A stretch of 64,000 nucleotides of DNA from Cryptomeria japonica (GCF_030272615.1 NC_081415.1:606185137-606249136); one strand, 5' to 3'. Shown: positions 12,269 to 24,599, numbered from the stretch's first letter. The notes: generated by a model from the letters alone, not told the origin. A program made the numbers and translations.

Positions 12269-12639
12269 CTCAAGATTGAGTGGCACAGTCTCATTGTTGT
12301 AGAGAGATTTATTCTATCAAGAGAGAGATGATGCTATGAGGAGGGCTTAGAATTGCATAGGCTCTAATTAGAAACATTTTGTAGCACAGATAGAGGCATG
12401 TTAGGTAGCCGATTGTTTGTTTGAGACTAGATATGAGACAATTTACTGGCACCAACATTATGAGGCTATGGTTCTTGAGGGTCAGTGGGTGCCTAAATAT
12501 CGATCTTACAGGTCACAAAGCTAGTCTAGATCACACAGTTGAGGTACCAGTAGTGGTTGTCGTTATGGATCCACCTCCACCATCGCTATGTCATTTAGGT
12601 GCAAGGTCTAGTGGGAAAGCCCTTGTGGACCATGTTGAG

Positions 12640-12650
12640 GATAGGGGGAG
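12640..12650 (+). other. Polypurine tract
   Basis: GATAGGGGGAG lies immediately before TGTTGG at 12651, the arrangement seen at the confirmed PPT-LTR junctions in this window. Confidence 0.55.
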
Positions 12651-12724
12651 TGTTGGTTGACATTTTGATAGACACTTGATTGAGTGTTCGGGCCTTTTGT
12701 AGCATTATGTTATACTCTAGCACA

Positions 12725-12770
<46 letters not shown>

Positions 12771-13628
12771 AGATGCAGTTTTGATGGAGACTTATATGAT
12801 GTGTGTGATTTATCTATGCATGATGATGTGATTTATTATGATAGTTGATGATATGTAGATTCTTTTCCTATATGTTTGTCTATTATGCATGTATGGATGT
12901 ATGTATATGTGATCATGTTCCTATGATGATTGTATGTTCCTCTTCTCTAGATGTTTTATGATTTGTAGTTTTGGTATTTATATGAAATGTAATCTTATAA
13001 ATGTCTATATGGTTTATGTATGTATTTTATTTGATGATTATTGTATTTACCCTATGACAATGTAATTTCTAAAATATTTTTATGAGTATAATTTTATATG
13101 ACATGTATTGATATAATCCTATGTGCAGGATAGTGTATTGCCTATGTTTATCATGAGATGCAAAGATTTACTATGTTTTTAGAATGATATGTTTATATTC
13201 TAACATGAATGTAGGATAAATTCATTTTGTGTGCCAAAGTATTTTTATTTCATGAGCCAGTGCATTCATAGAAGAAATGTTAGTATGAAGATGAATTAGT
13301 AAGAAATGAAGAAGATTGAAAAAATGATTGATAGAAATAAAATGATATACCATCATGAATTCTCATGTCTTTATTATAGTGCAACATTTTCACCATTGAG
13401 CCTTATTATGTATCAATGAAATTTCGTACACTAGGCTATAAGAAACCAAGGTGTAAATGATATCCCATTTCTGAAACAAACACTTGGCAGACAAGGAGTG
13501 AATCCCTCCATTCTAGGGTATAGTACTACGGGTCAAGGTATGAATGATAGTCACAAGCATAACTATCCCTGGCTTTGACTTTTGCATAGGATACTGTAAA
13601 GGGTAAAACATTAGGGTTTCACCCTTTA
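12651..13628 (+). repeat. Putative 3' LTR after the derelict mobile-domain gene
   Basis: Starts TGTTGGTTGACA after a PPT. The right end is not resolved; 13628 is only where the next LTR-like block begins. It is AT-rich, with a long TA run (12731-12770) and no coding potential. Confidence 0.3.
12731..12770. repeat. TA dinucleotide microsatellite
   Basis: About 17 uninterrupted TA units and a short degenerate tail. Confidence 0.97.
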
Positions 13629-14770
13629 ATGTAGTAAAACCACTACTTTTTCTTAGGGACCAATTACATTAGGGAAAGATGGAATTTGATAGATCTAGAT
13701 TCTGATCAGATTTAGGGTTTTTAAATGTCCCTCTTCTTTCCCTTTAAATTTAATTGATTGAATTAATAATTGTTGAAATTAGGGTAATTGTGTGTAAATT
13801 GAGGTAATTTTGCATAAACATTGAGCTACAGTCATCAAACAGAGTCATGAACCTGGGTTTGAGCAATATGTGAATGTTTGGATTAGTTCCCAGAAGGTTG
13901 ACGTGAATTGTTGGGACTGGAATGCCCATCGCTTTGGTCCTCCAAACTTTTTGTCATCCAAAAGGGAATCTGTTCATCTCTACGAATAATGTTGATCCCT
14001 TAAATTATAGCTTTGTACCTATTTTTGCACATAGTACAGAAGGGAAAATAGTTGGGAATATGGGTTTGACCTAAGTCAAACCCTAGTTTTGGAATTAACC
14101 ATGAAATAGAATTGAAATGTAAATGAAGTACTATAATGGAAATAATTTCCTTTTGAGGTAAATGTTGAAAATTCCTGAAACATTAATGTTATAACTTTTA
14201 ATGAAGGTTTCTTTTTCTTCACAAGGAATTAGGGTTTCATATCGATAGTCTTCATAAAACATAGAACATGAATATCATCTCCAATGCTTGAACCTTGACT
14301 TCACTTTCACCCTAATGCTTGAAAGAAGATTGATTTCTTGCTCACTTGAATTTGCTGGATCTCAAGATTGGATTATAAATTTGAATTGCTTGATAGATCG
14401 AATGTCAAAATGAGAGGGGTGGACCTCCTTTTATACATGCTAGTTGAAAAACCTATTAATTTTTTGACATGAGTTGACACAAAATCTAGGTTCCCGCTCA
14501 AACCATGTTACCATTATGAGGCCCCAAAATGGGCCCTTTTGAAGAGGATCAAAGCATTGGGTGCCTTGGTCCTTGAGGACCAAAGCACCCAACACCTCGT
14601 TCTTGAACATTAGGGTCCTAGGATCTTAGGGAGGACAATGTAGATCATGAAAGTTTGGGTGAAATACACAATGTAAGCAGAATTAGGGCTTCAATTAGGC
14701 CTTAGGGGATGAACACCAAGGTGAGGGCCCAAGTGAGGCCAAAATTGTGAGTACAATTTAGGATGCTATA
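13629..14770 (-). repeat. Degraded LTR related to the gag-pro element's LTR
   Basis: Read on the minus strand from 14770 it begins TAGCATCCTAAATTG, close to the TGTAGCATCCTAAAATTG start of the LTRs at 49138 and 55677. A GGACCA/GGCACCC pair follows (14550-14600), then GGGCCCATTTTGGGGCC (about 14525), in the same order as in those LTRs. A TGTATAAAAGGAGG TATA box is present on the minus strand near 14430. The other end may be CTACA at 13629, followed by a GGGTGAAACCC word reminiscent of the PBS at 50375. No partner LTR is certain, so this is a solo LTR or remnant. Confidence 0.45.
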
Positions 14771-15769
14771 GATACTTGCCGAATAAATGTACCAACATAG
14801 ACACCCAAAATACCTTTGCCCCAAAACTTCATCAAATTGCACCATAAACAACAAACAAAGAAAAAGAAACTGTTGTTCTCAAATTCTGATTCCCCTTAAA
14901 AACCCTTGTAATAAAATAATAAACTCTGTCTGCAGAAGAGAAATCAAAGAGAAGGAAAATTCAGAGCAACATATGACAAGGTTTTAAAACCTTCTACACT
15001 TCAAACTTATCCAAAGTTCAGGCGGGTATACCTTATGTGAATTGACTTCACACTTTTAAAAGACAGATCCACAGTAAACTAGTCTGAAAACCAATGAATC
15101 CTATCACCTCAAAACTAACTGAAACAAAGAAAGAAAGCTTATACTCATGTTCAGTGTTGACCTACAAGACATGTAAAAAAGACAACTACAATTGATACCA
15201 GTGCTTTATCCAGGCCATAGAGTCATCTAAGTTTAAACAATACTCCCACAATCCCATCACCTCAACTTCTATAAAACCCCACATATGCCTGACATACATA
15301 AGAATTTATCCTTATCAAACTAGACTGCATTCATCAAATTCAAAATCTCCCACAAGGAATTTACTGATAGAAATGCTTCATGCGTATTTAATTTCCCTCC
15401 TAGAGAGAAAAGCTAAGAAACACCTCTATTTAAGACTACCTTACAATCCAATACTCAAATGAATAACCCTAGATAACTCATATTGAAAATAGTAAATATT
15501 TGCAAGTAGACCAGAAGACAACACAAAATTTAGGCTCGAAAGTTGATTGTTTGTATATTGATATTAATTTTGAGAAAATATTACAAAACTCAGAGTATTC
15601 TCCGTAAGACTAGAAAAATCCCAGATATATTTCTGCAGAGTTTTCTTACAAATTCTTGTGATCATTTTTTAGAAGTCCTGGTATCCATTTATATTAACAT
15701 GGATGCATACAAGCTTCAGACCTTTCAAAAGAAAGTTTGTTACAAACAAGAGTCTTTTCCAAGAAGCAG

Positions 15770-18700
15770 TTACAAGTCCTTTTCAACATCTGCGACTTCC
15801 TCTGCTTATTGTTCTATTGCAACCTCTTCTAACTGCTCTACATCCAATGCCATGTAATTTCTTGTCCACTCCTGGTATACATCGTCAACAGGCCACAAGA
15901 AGTTAATCACCTTTCCCTTCGTCTTGGCTAATCTTTTCAAAGAATTCCTCATTTTGTTGACCTTTGAATTTAGAAAACCATAGTGTGATTTGATTTTCTC
16001 TATCTCCTCAATTGTTTTGACAAATAGGAAAGTATCATCTGAATCAATGATTCCTTTTATTCTCAATGATAGGCTGGCTTCTAATTCATTAAGCCATATT
16101 TGTTTGTCCTTCAATTGAGTTGGACTAGCAAAACCCCTTGGGAGTAATTCAAATACTTGATTAGTGTACTTTTTCTTGTACAAGTTGATCTTTCTATCTG
16201 CATTATCTACTGCCTGTGCTAACTTTGCTAGATCCTTTGCCATGTCACAGGTGGATTTGATAATGGGGTTATTCCCTGCCTCATCATAAGATACACAAAT
16301 AAGTTCTAGATCCTCCTCACTAGGTTTCCACTTGTCAAAAATAGGCATCAGAACAACCTTGTCTCCATTGAGCTCATTCCACATGTCCAAAATTTTGCTC
16401 ATATTGTTTTACATTAATGAGGACCCTATGGTGTCAGCAAAACTCAAAATTGTAGCCCTCACTCTCTCTTCATATTTCTTTGTAAATAGGGCTTGAGCCT
16501 GTTTTAGCTTTTCCAACTCATGGGGAGTGATCTCAACCAATTGGGAACTATAAGGTGCTGGAGATGGTGGGAATTCAATGATGGGGCTAGTAGGTGGAGG
16601 CCATGTAGGAGAAGAAGTGATCATCAATGTTGAGGACTCACCTTGATGATATTGTCCTGCCAACTGGCTTTTCAACTTGGCAATAATGCTATCTTTACCC
16701 ATTACCTCTTCCTTGGCATTGTTGCAAGCTTTTAAAACTATCTCCAACTTAGCTTGGAGATCTACCTTTTCCTTTGCTTCTTTCTCTGCCACTGCAACAC
16801 TGAACTTTGCAATCTCTAGGACTGTGCCTGAAGCTTCTACTACCCCTGTGTCTTGGACTCTCTTAACAATCATGCCTCCAAGGTAACTTGACCCTGGGGT
16901 ATCCTTTTTCTTTCTATTTTCATCTCTTTTTAGAGACCACATGACTAGGGTGGCATTATCCTTGCTAAAGGTCACTCCTTCCATTGGCTTTGTCTCCTTT
17001 CTTACTACATCAAGAATCAATGCATCAGTTATATCCCATTCAGGGAGAATCAACACACCGGCTTTATCCAACATCTCTCTTCCTTTCTCAGGAATGATCG
17101 CTTTGAACTCCTCCACTTGGCCTGCATCCTTGAGAGGCTGTTCACTTAACTTTTGCTCACATCTGATCTTGAATTGATCAATATTTTGCTTCCATAAAAA
17201 CTGCATTCAAAGCTCCCGATGTGACAAAATTACTGTCAGCTAGGAATTCTTCACTAGCTTGCTTAACAGTAAGGTCCAATTCTTGGCCCTTCAACTCACC
17301 ATCAGTCAAATCCATTTCAGCACTAGGTGGCTCTTTGGGCATCCCCTCTTGGGTCTCCTCATAGGTATAGGCAATCTCTTTGAGACTCCCTAATTGCAAT
17401 AATTGTTCAACCACAGCTTGTTCATCTCTAATGTGGATAGGAGACTAAGATGGAGAATATTGAGGCTCATCAGTTTCAATTTCCTTTCCCACTCTTTATC
17501 TCTTAGGGGAATCCTAAATGTCAATGACATCTTCAATCTTCCTTTTCCCTTTTGAAGTGGAAGGCTCACCTATAACTGGCATCATCACAGTTTACTTTGA
17601 CTTCTTGCACATTACATAGTCACCAGGCAGGATAGCTCTAGCAAAGGCAGGCTTCGCCAAGACCATCTTAACCTTATCAGGCTCATTTTTCATTATGGCC
17701 TCTCTCTTTTCTTTTCAGGTCTGCATGAGGTCTTCAAAATAAAGAATCAGGAATTTTATTTTCTCCTCAAATGGATTGAAGCTAGAAAGAGGGTCATAGC
17801 TAGTGTCAAATTGAAGGATAAAATCAAGGGGCTTTCTTATATGCAACCCACTTCTCCTTCCTCAATTCCTGCTCATCTAAGCTGAATTCATTTCTAATCA
17901 GATCTTCTGGGAACTGAATATGATGTGGCCTACCTCTACAAACTGCTCTTTTTTTGAACATGCAGTTGAAAAAGTCTTCGGGGTCTGCACATCTTGACAC
18001 TGCAGTTGACAACCTATATGGCTTAAAGAATTCTTGAAAATATTTCCATCCACCCTTAGTGATTACAAAATGGTGGGCCATGGTAAGAGTTGGGAAAATT
18101 GTCCCTTTACCCCTATTAGTTAACTCAGCCTCCTGCACTCGTCCAATCTATCTTAATACTTCTACAATCCCTATCTTTAATGGGACTTGATAGGGTAGTA
18201 AATAGGGGGTGCCTCTAAATCAAAACACTCTAAAAATAGTAGACACAGGGTACAAATATATGTCTCCCCAATTGTGAACAATCTTGTTATCCTCTGCAAA
18301 CTCCTTAGGTCTGAGAAACTCCAAAAGAGCCTTAGGAATTCTAGGGTTTTCTCTGCATAGAAGAATCCAAATTTTAGATGCAAAGCATCTATCAAACTTT
18401 AGATAACTTGCATCCTCTCTATCCCAAGATAGAACAGTACTCCATAATTGCACTGGCATCTCCTCTTTATCCTTTATCTTGATCAGGTCCATTTCCTTTG
18501 CAAAGTAATCAACACCTTTGAATAAGAACATGTGCATTAACATGGAATACCATCCAAATGGCCTATCCACCTTACCATTCTTGATTCCTACTAGCACTTT
18601 ATGAATTGCATCAGCAAGGTATGAGGCATAATCAAGTGTTATTTCTATGGAGGGGTTTAGAATTTGTGCAATCATTAACATATAATGGGTTGGCATATTC

Positions 18701-19365
18701 TTTTTAGCATCTTCTGCAAAGATCTGGCATAATGCCCAATACATACCTTTATCTCTCAGTGCAAAGAAGTTGAGAGAGAATGGCTGCATTGTGTTGGGGC
18801 CTACAACTATTAACCCCCCTATATTTATAGAGAATTATTTAAATGGGCCATTTCTAAGATGATCCCTTTGTGCATTTTAAACCTGGGGTAACGACTCAAA
18901 GTCAATAGGATCTAATAGATTGGAGGACTCACAGAGTTTAAACACTTTCCTGAATTCATCTTCATTTATATCAATCAAGACTGATCCCTTTATGTTCCTG
19001 ATGCATCTTGCCACAGGGTCATAATTCTATGCAATCAGGGCTAATAGATCTACATCCACAAGAACACGTGGGACCATGAGCTTTCCTACATCTTGTTCCC
19101 ATATGCCATTCAAAGGAGCTGGGGAATTCCTCTGCCCAAAACCGACTTTGAATAGTTCTAAGCCTGACAATCCTATCTCAGGGTCCCTCAACCAATTACC
19201 CTTATCATAAAGGTCATGTCCAATTTTTAGACAAGGGTTCTTGGGTACTAGCTCTTTGACCTTAGCCCCAGCATTGGTGGACATGGTTAATTGCTCTAAA
19301 AAATCATCATAGATATTTCAGTCCTGGTAATTCACCTTCCCTGTTAATTCTCTTTTGGGTGCCAT
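15770..19365 (-). pseudogene. LTR-encoded long protein, left (3' LTR) copy
   Basis: An upstream ATG at 19365 is followed after 15 codons by TGA (19318-19320). A second in-frame ATG (19284) starts MSTNAGAKVK, and the frame continues through several lesions to a stop at 15770. Surviving blocks are 19284-19027, 18789-18220, 18138-17824, 17414-17178, 17206-16409 and 16402-15806. Layout: about 450 residues of probably globular sequence (blocks such as GWYSMLMHMFLFKG and NWGDIYLYP); a basic NLS-like linker (KGKRK and a PKR.RVGK block); and a helical Lys/Glu/Leu C-terminus ending near a QLEEVAIEQ block. A TAG at 18148-18150 and the TGA above are shared with the other LTR. Here the frame is intact at the G-run near 18805, where the other copy has lost a base. 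No gag, protease or polymerase motif is visible. Function is unknown. Confidence 0.65.
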
Positions 19366-19704
19366 AATGGTCAAACAATTACACCACTAGAAGCTAGCAC
19401 ATACCTCCAATGAAGTAATTCACACAGTAGTATTTGAGAACAAACCAAGAGTTATGAAGAAAAGCACAAAAAACTTCATTATTCGCCTGAAGAAAATTGC
19501 CCTGCAACAATTTGCTCTGCAACAAACTTCGATGAAACAATAATTAGTAATCAAGTTGATGCAGACTCAAAAGGACAAGTTGGCATTTAAGTTTTTAAAA
19601 ATTAACTCCGCATGCTTCGGCTTTCTTTTCAGAATTGAATTCGCCAAATCGAATTCAAAACTGGCTCCAACGGGCCATAATTTCTCTAAGTCTTTCCTCT
19701 GTTT

Positions 19705-21045
19705 CACTCTTTTGCTATTTCACAGAACATAAAACATGTGCTCTTTTCTTTCACAAAACAACGCTGGCCATTGGATCATGAGAACTTACATCACCTTTAT
19801 CTCTGTTTGATCTCTTTGCTTTAGTGTCGAGCCCTACCTCCTTTTCGCCACTTCGTGGACTTTAACAATCGTGCAGTTTTCCTTCGTGAAGCCACACCAA
19901 GCATTAGATTAAACTCAAATCACCTGGTCTTTAACTCCAACCGGGATGATCAATCTTACTTACTAACCGCGCCTCATCTTGATGGCTAATGGTTTTCACC
20001 ATTTCGCTGAAGTTAAGCTGCAGGCATCTTCGGGCCATGAAACAATGAGAAGCGTTGAATCAATCTTGAGATGAATGCCTTTTAAGTGGGCCCTTTATCC
20101 GGGAATTACTTACCCCACTTGTTCTCTAGTTAATAAACACCACATGGCAGTCAACCATTAGCCCTGGAAACTTCTCTGGGTTCCACCTTTAATCCGCCAT
20201 GTTCTATCTTTATTATTCCCAAATAACTGCCGGTTACACCTAGGCGGGCCCTCAACCACTTTTTTAAAACCACGTGTCACTCGATACATCACTATCAAGC
20301 TCTACAAAAAGTGGCAGCTGTTATGCCACGTCACACCTTCGTGTGATCTCCACCTATCTTTCGCGACTTCGTGAACATTATTCTTCATTTGGATTGCAGC
20401 CACTAAACCACGAGAACCGTTAGATCAAAACAGACCTGATCTGCTTTTAACTTCGGGCCCTGCTTGTCTTCGGGCCCACTGGCCTTTTCACCACTTTGTG
20501 AAGGTTAACTAGCTAGCATCTTATCTTCGCGAATTCATGCGAGCCATTAGATCTCAAAAACTTGCTCATTTTTTACTCCTTTCTATGACAATCGTGCTCG
20601 GGCCCACTGTAGACCGCCAACTGAGCACCTTATCACTGCTCTATCATTGCTAGCTGGACCTACCATGTTCACTGCCACCTTTAGCGGGACCCTTTACCTT
20701 TTCTCTATTTCATGAAGGTTAAAACACATTCATCTCCCAGCCACGAATCAACATGAGCCATTGATCCTTTTCCAACCCAATCACTCTTTAACCAAGGAAG
20801 ACCGCTTGTCTTTGGGACCCGCCAAACCCTTTCGCCATTTTGCAAAGGATAAAACATAGTCAGCTTGATCTCACGAAACCACGTTGTCTGTCTAATCATA
20901 TGAAACTTGATTGGTGTTTAGCTTCAGTCCAAAACTGTATGTCGGGTCCACTTTCGCCTTTTGTTACTTCGCGGAAGCTAACTTTCAAGCACTTTTTGGT
21001 CGCGAATCAACATAGGCCATCAAATCAATAGAAAGTTGCATGATG
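19705..21045 (-). promoter_or_regulatory. U3 array of about eight dyad-containing modules (3' LTR)
   Basis: Modules of roughly 120-180 bases each combine an imperfect dyad of TTCGCCACTTCGTGAA type, a (C)CGTTAGATC-like word and a GGGCCC(AC) word. Dyads lie at 19843, 19995, 20357, 20487, 20703, 20831 and 20961, with a weaker first one near 19710. The array sits upstream of the LTR-encoded frame in element sense. GGGCCC resembles site-II/TCP-type elements. The binding partner is unknown. Confidence 0.6.
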
Positions 21046-21364
21046 CTTATAAGGCCTGACGAACATTAGAAAAAGAAGATTAAAAATGAACAAATTAAAA
21101 CATTTAAAGGGACCGCCTAGGTAAATGACAAGGGGGGAACACTTTTTATGATAAATGGACCCATCACTTAAGTGAATAAAGTAACACCAGATTAGAAACT
21201 AGAAGGGGTTTTTCTCAGATATTGAAATGACTTTAAAACCTAAACCCTAAACCCCTCAGGACTCAAAACAATTTTTAAAGAACATGGGCGATACCTGACT
21301 CAGAAACTTCATAAACTTAGCCAATTATGGGAAAAGAATACCCATATTTTGAACAGTGATAACA

Positions 21365-21509
21365 ATGACTCTGACTGGGGATGGTTGATTGCAAGATCAA
21401 CACAAGAAACTGAGAAAACTCTATGAAAAACAGACCAAAACACAAGCCCAAAACTGACAACTAAAGGACACCTAAATATATACAAACAAGGACCTACTGT
21501 GCATGGACT
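21365..21509 (-). other. 3' end of internal domain, no PPT visible
   Basis: The strand that should carry a polypurine tract next to the 3' LTR reads CCCCAGTCAGAGTCAT instead. Read on the plus strand this is TGACTCTGACTGGGG, an inverted look-alike of the PBS at the other end of the internal domain. Confidence 0.5.
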
Positions 21510-22910
21510 TTAAGAAAAGTAATGCTTCAGGAATTTTCCATGCACTGGAAATTCCTGTACTTCATCATTCATATTCTTTAGAAAGTATGAGTCTTTTCCA
21601 TTCACATCACAGACCACAGAGGGGCCAACCCATAATGACTCAAACTTCTTATGCTTTCCCTTGTCCTGTCCTTTTGCATTCCACTGAAGAACAACATCAC
21701 TGATTTGAAACTTTCTCAATGATGTCCTTTTGTCAAATAGATACTTAGACTGCAATTGGATCTTTAAATTTCTCTTATGGGCTAAATTTCTAATTTCTTC
21801 CACTTCCACCATCTGAATCATTCGGTCCTCATAGGCTCAGACAACTCCATGTCTTTAGCTTGCAGGAATTTATATATTGGGAGAAGATTGTTTATTGGCA
21901 CTCTAGCTTGTGTACCATAAACCAGTTTGAAAGGTGACATTCCAATGGCCTTCTTGACAGTAATTCTATCAGCCCACAAAGCTAATTTCAACTTTTGATC
22001 CCATGACCTCTTGTTCTCTTTTAAGATTTTCTTAATAATGTTCAAGAGGCTTTTATTATTGGATTCAAATTTTCCATTCCCTTGAGGATGATAGGGTGAA
22101 GAGTAGGACATAATTATCCCATGGCTAGTGCAAAATGTAACAAACTCTTCAGACCTAAAACTCATAGCATTATCCATTACTAACTTTGCAGGGACTCCAA
22201 ATCTAGTTATAACATTATCCACAAGGAAATTGATGACAACTTTACTTGTAGCTCTCCTGGTAGGTATGACTTCAATCCATTTAGTAAAATAATCAGTTGC
22301 TACTCTGATCCACCTGTGGCCTCTTCCTGATCTTTCAATAATTTCTCCAATAAAACCAATGCCCCACTGGACAAAAGGCGCTTCCACTGTGACCGGATTT
22401 AAAGGTAAAGCTCCTTCATATTTTAGCTTGGATCAAAACCTTTGGCATGGGTCACATTTTCTAACATGTTCATGAGCATCTTTGAATAAGGTAGTCCAAT
22501 AGTATCCAGCCCGGACTATCTTTCCAACAGTTGTCTTAGCAGAGTAATGACCTCCGCATACTCCATCATGCATTTGAATCAACACTTTCTTGGCCTGGAA
22601 TTCATCTAAACACATTAGTAATGCCCCATCTCTATTTCTCCAAAAAAGGTCACCCTGAATGAGAACATATTTTTGAGACTTAAGCTTTAGTGTCCTTTTC
22701 TGATTTTGGGTCATCCCTTCTGAAAATGTAGCATCTCTCAAGAAATGTACTACTTTTGAATACCAGGGTTGCTTTTCAATGCTGGTGACTACAATGTTTT
22801 CAACCTCAACATTGTTTATTTCAACATCAAGAAGATTGGATTCAGCCATAAGCTTTGCCAGACCTAATCCTCTCACCAATTTGGTGATCTTTATTTCCAA
22901 ATCAAATTCC
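21510..22910 (-). pseudogene. Integrase of giant-LTR element
   Basis: Block 22900-22433 includes the zinc-binding region (HDGVCGGHYS and RKCDPCQRF, HHCC type). Block 22387-21818 is the catalytic core. There the first Asp position reads WGIGFIGE (Gly where WGIDFIG would be usual), the second is VMDNAM, and the third lies in NGKFESNNK. Block 21821-21510 is the C-terminal strand-rich part, with LWVGPSVV and KFLKHYF. The loss of the first catalytic Asp and the frame breaks make it inactive. It follows RNase H with no extra RNase H in between. This is standard Ty3/gypsy order. Confidence 0.8.
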
Positions 22911-24300
22911 TAAATTCTGTTAATCCATCTACACCTTTTGCCTGTAACCTCAGATTGGGACAAAATGTCCTTGACTACAGCATGTGGAACATAAGCAACT
23001 ACTTATGCATTTACAAGATATGGCCTAAAAGCCTTGACAACTTTAACCAAAGCATATGCCTATTTTTCCATGATCTCATACCTTAATTCTACTGCTTGTA
23101 AAGACTTGCTATAGAAAGCTATGGGATGTTCATGTCCCTCATTGTCCTTTTGCAACAATACTGCTACTAATGTATGATATGAAGCAAAAGAGAACAAAGA
23201 AAAGGGCTTACTATAATCTGGGGATTTCAGTATAGGTGCTTCCTGAATAGCTCTCTTAATCTTAGCAAAAGCCTTTGAAGCTTCTTGATCCCAGCAAAAT
23301 TTTGTATCCTTCTCAAGTAGTCTAACAATGGGCTTTACCACCTGTACAAGGTTTGCAATGAATCTTCTAACAAAATTAACTTTGCCTAAAAAAGACTGAA
23401 TGCCTTTAGCACTTTTTGGATCAGGCACATTGTTTATTGCTTCAATTTTTTCAGGGTCTATCCTTACCCCTTCCTTGGAGACAATATGCCCCAACAACTT
23501 CCCTTCAGTAACAACAAAATGACAATTCTTAGGGTTTAATGACACACCAAATTCCAAAGCCTTATTGAACACTTTTTCCAAATGTCCATAGTGGTCATCA
23601 ACCCTTTTAGAGAAACATGTTAAATCATCTTGGTATACTACCATGATGATGCTGATGAATTCTTTGAAGGCTACATCCATAGCTCTCTGAAATGTAGCTC
23701 CAACCTTTTTTAATCCAAATGGCATTCTTACATAAACATATGTTCCCCAAGGGGTGGTGAAAGTGGTTTTGAATTGCTCAGATTCCTTCACTAGCACCTG
23801 ATTATACCCTGAGAAACCGTTCATCATTGATAAAAGATCACAACCAGTTACTCTCTACAGCATGGCTTCCATATTGGGAGAAGAATAATTATCCTTCAGG
23901 GAAGCAACATTTAAATTTCTAAAATCAACACACAATCTTATGTCCCCGTTTTTCTTTCTTACTGCGACCAAATTGGAGACCCATGAAGAATGTCTTATAG
24001 GTTTAATAATCCCCCCTTCTCTTAGCTTAGTTAATTCTTGCTGCATCTTGGTTTCTAGTGGGGGATTAATAGGTCTCTGCTTTTGTCTAAAAGGCTTAGC
24101 ATCTGGAAGTAAAGGAACTTCATGCTGAAAAAGGTCTTGTCTATATGCCTTTAGGTCTTCATAAGATCAAGCAAACACATGCTTATATCTCTTCAATAAA
24201 TTAATAAGATTAGTTTTGACATGAGGAGGCAAGTTTTTTCCAATGTATACCAACTTAGGGGATAATTTTGTCCCCAAGTTTACTTCCTCCAATTCTTCTA
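22911..24300 (-). pseudogene. Reverse transcriptase and gypsy-type RNase H
   Basis: The N-terminal lead-in (VYIGKNLPP, block ending 24167) precedes RT block 24046-23855 (IRLCVDFRNLN) and block 23827-23060. The latter contains the fingers/palm (YVRMPFGLK), the catalytic centre as YQDD (23635-23624), LGHIVS, and RNase H through QAVELRYEIMEK. The RNase H tail continues to about 22914 with stops. The aromatic-x-Asp-Asp centre is kept, but stops at about 24047, 23828 and 23059 break it. Tat-lineage placement is inferred from the neighbouring archaeal-type RNase H and the PBS style. Confidence 0.85.
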
Positions 24301-24599
24301 ACTTGGTAGTAGATTGCTGGTGCAAGTGGCTGTCATTATAGCTGAACATGCCCTCAAGCTCTACTAACCCTTTTGGTATCTCATTTGTTTCCAACTCAAC
24401 CAAGTCATTGCCGAATACTGTCTCTCTGTTGTCAATCACCTCTACTAATGCATTGCAGTCAATTTTCTGTCCATCATAATCATCAATGCATTGTATGAAC
24501 CTAAGAATATCTTCATCATCGACAAAAACTTGCCAATTATACACATTATCAAGGATGGCAGGCCTAGATTTTATTTCCACAGTGGATATGTCGGTTAGT

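Larger units (their letters stand above)
10914..12639 (+). pseudogene. Derelict retrotransposon protein, possible plant-mobile-domain type
   Basis: No frame longer than about 80 codons survives, but successive plus-strand frames keep protein-like features. Around 11225-11265 the reading includes DHVLRQFG, similar to the D-R-V-x-R-Q-F-G block I associate with plant mobile domain (PMD/MAIN-like) proteins. Next comes a Gly/Arg/Asp-coding GGA/GAT-rich tract (about 11470-11720), then an acidic run of 16 Asp codons (11843-11894). After that is a heptad LIAERDG/LIAERDD/LIDERDG (12206-12268), typical of a coiled coil. A polypurine tract and a TGTTGG LTR-like start follow directly, so the gene probably sat inside a non-autonomous LTR element. 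The PMD assignment is by eye and tentative. Confidence 0.35.
14871..21364 (-). repeat. 3' LTR of giant-LTR element (6,494 bp)
   Basis: In element sense it runs from TGTTATCACTG (at 21364) to GAGAACAACA (at 14871). It holds a U3 array of dyad modules (about 19705-21045), then the LTR-encoded frame (19365-15770), then a non-coding tail (15769-14871) without notable features. A telo-box-like CCTAAACCCTAAACCCC run lies near the U3 start (21240). Confidence 0.9.
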
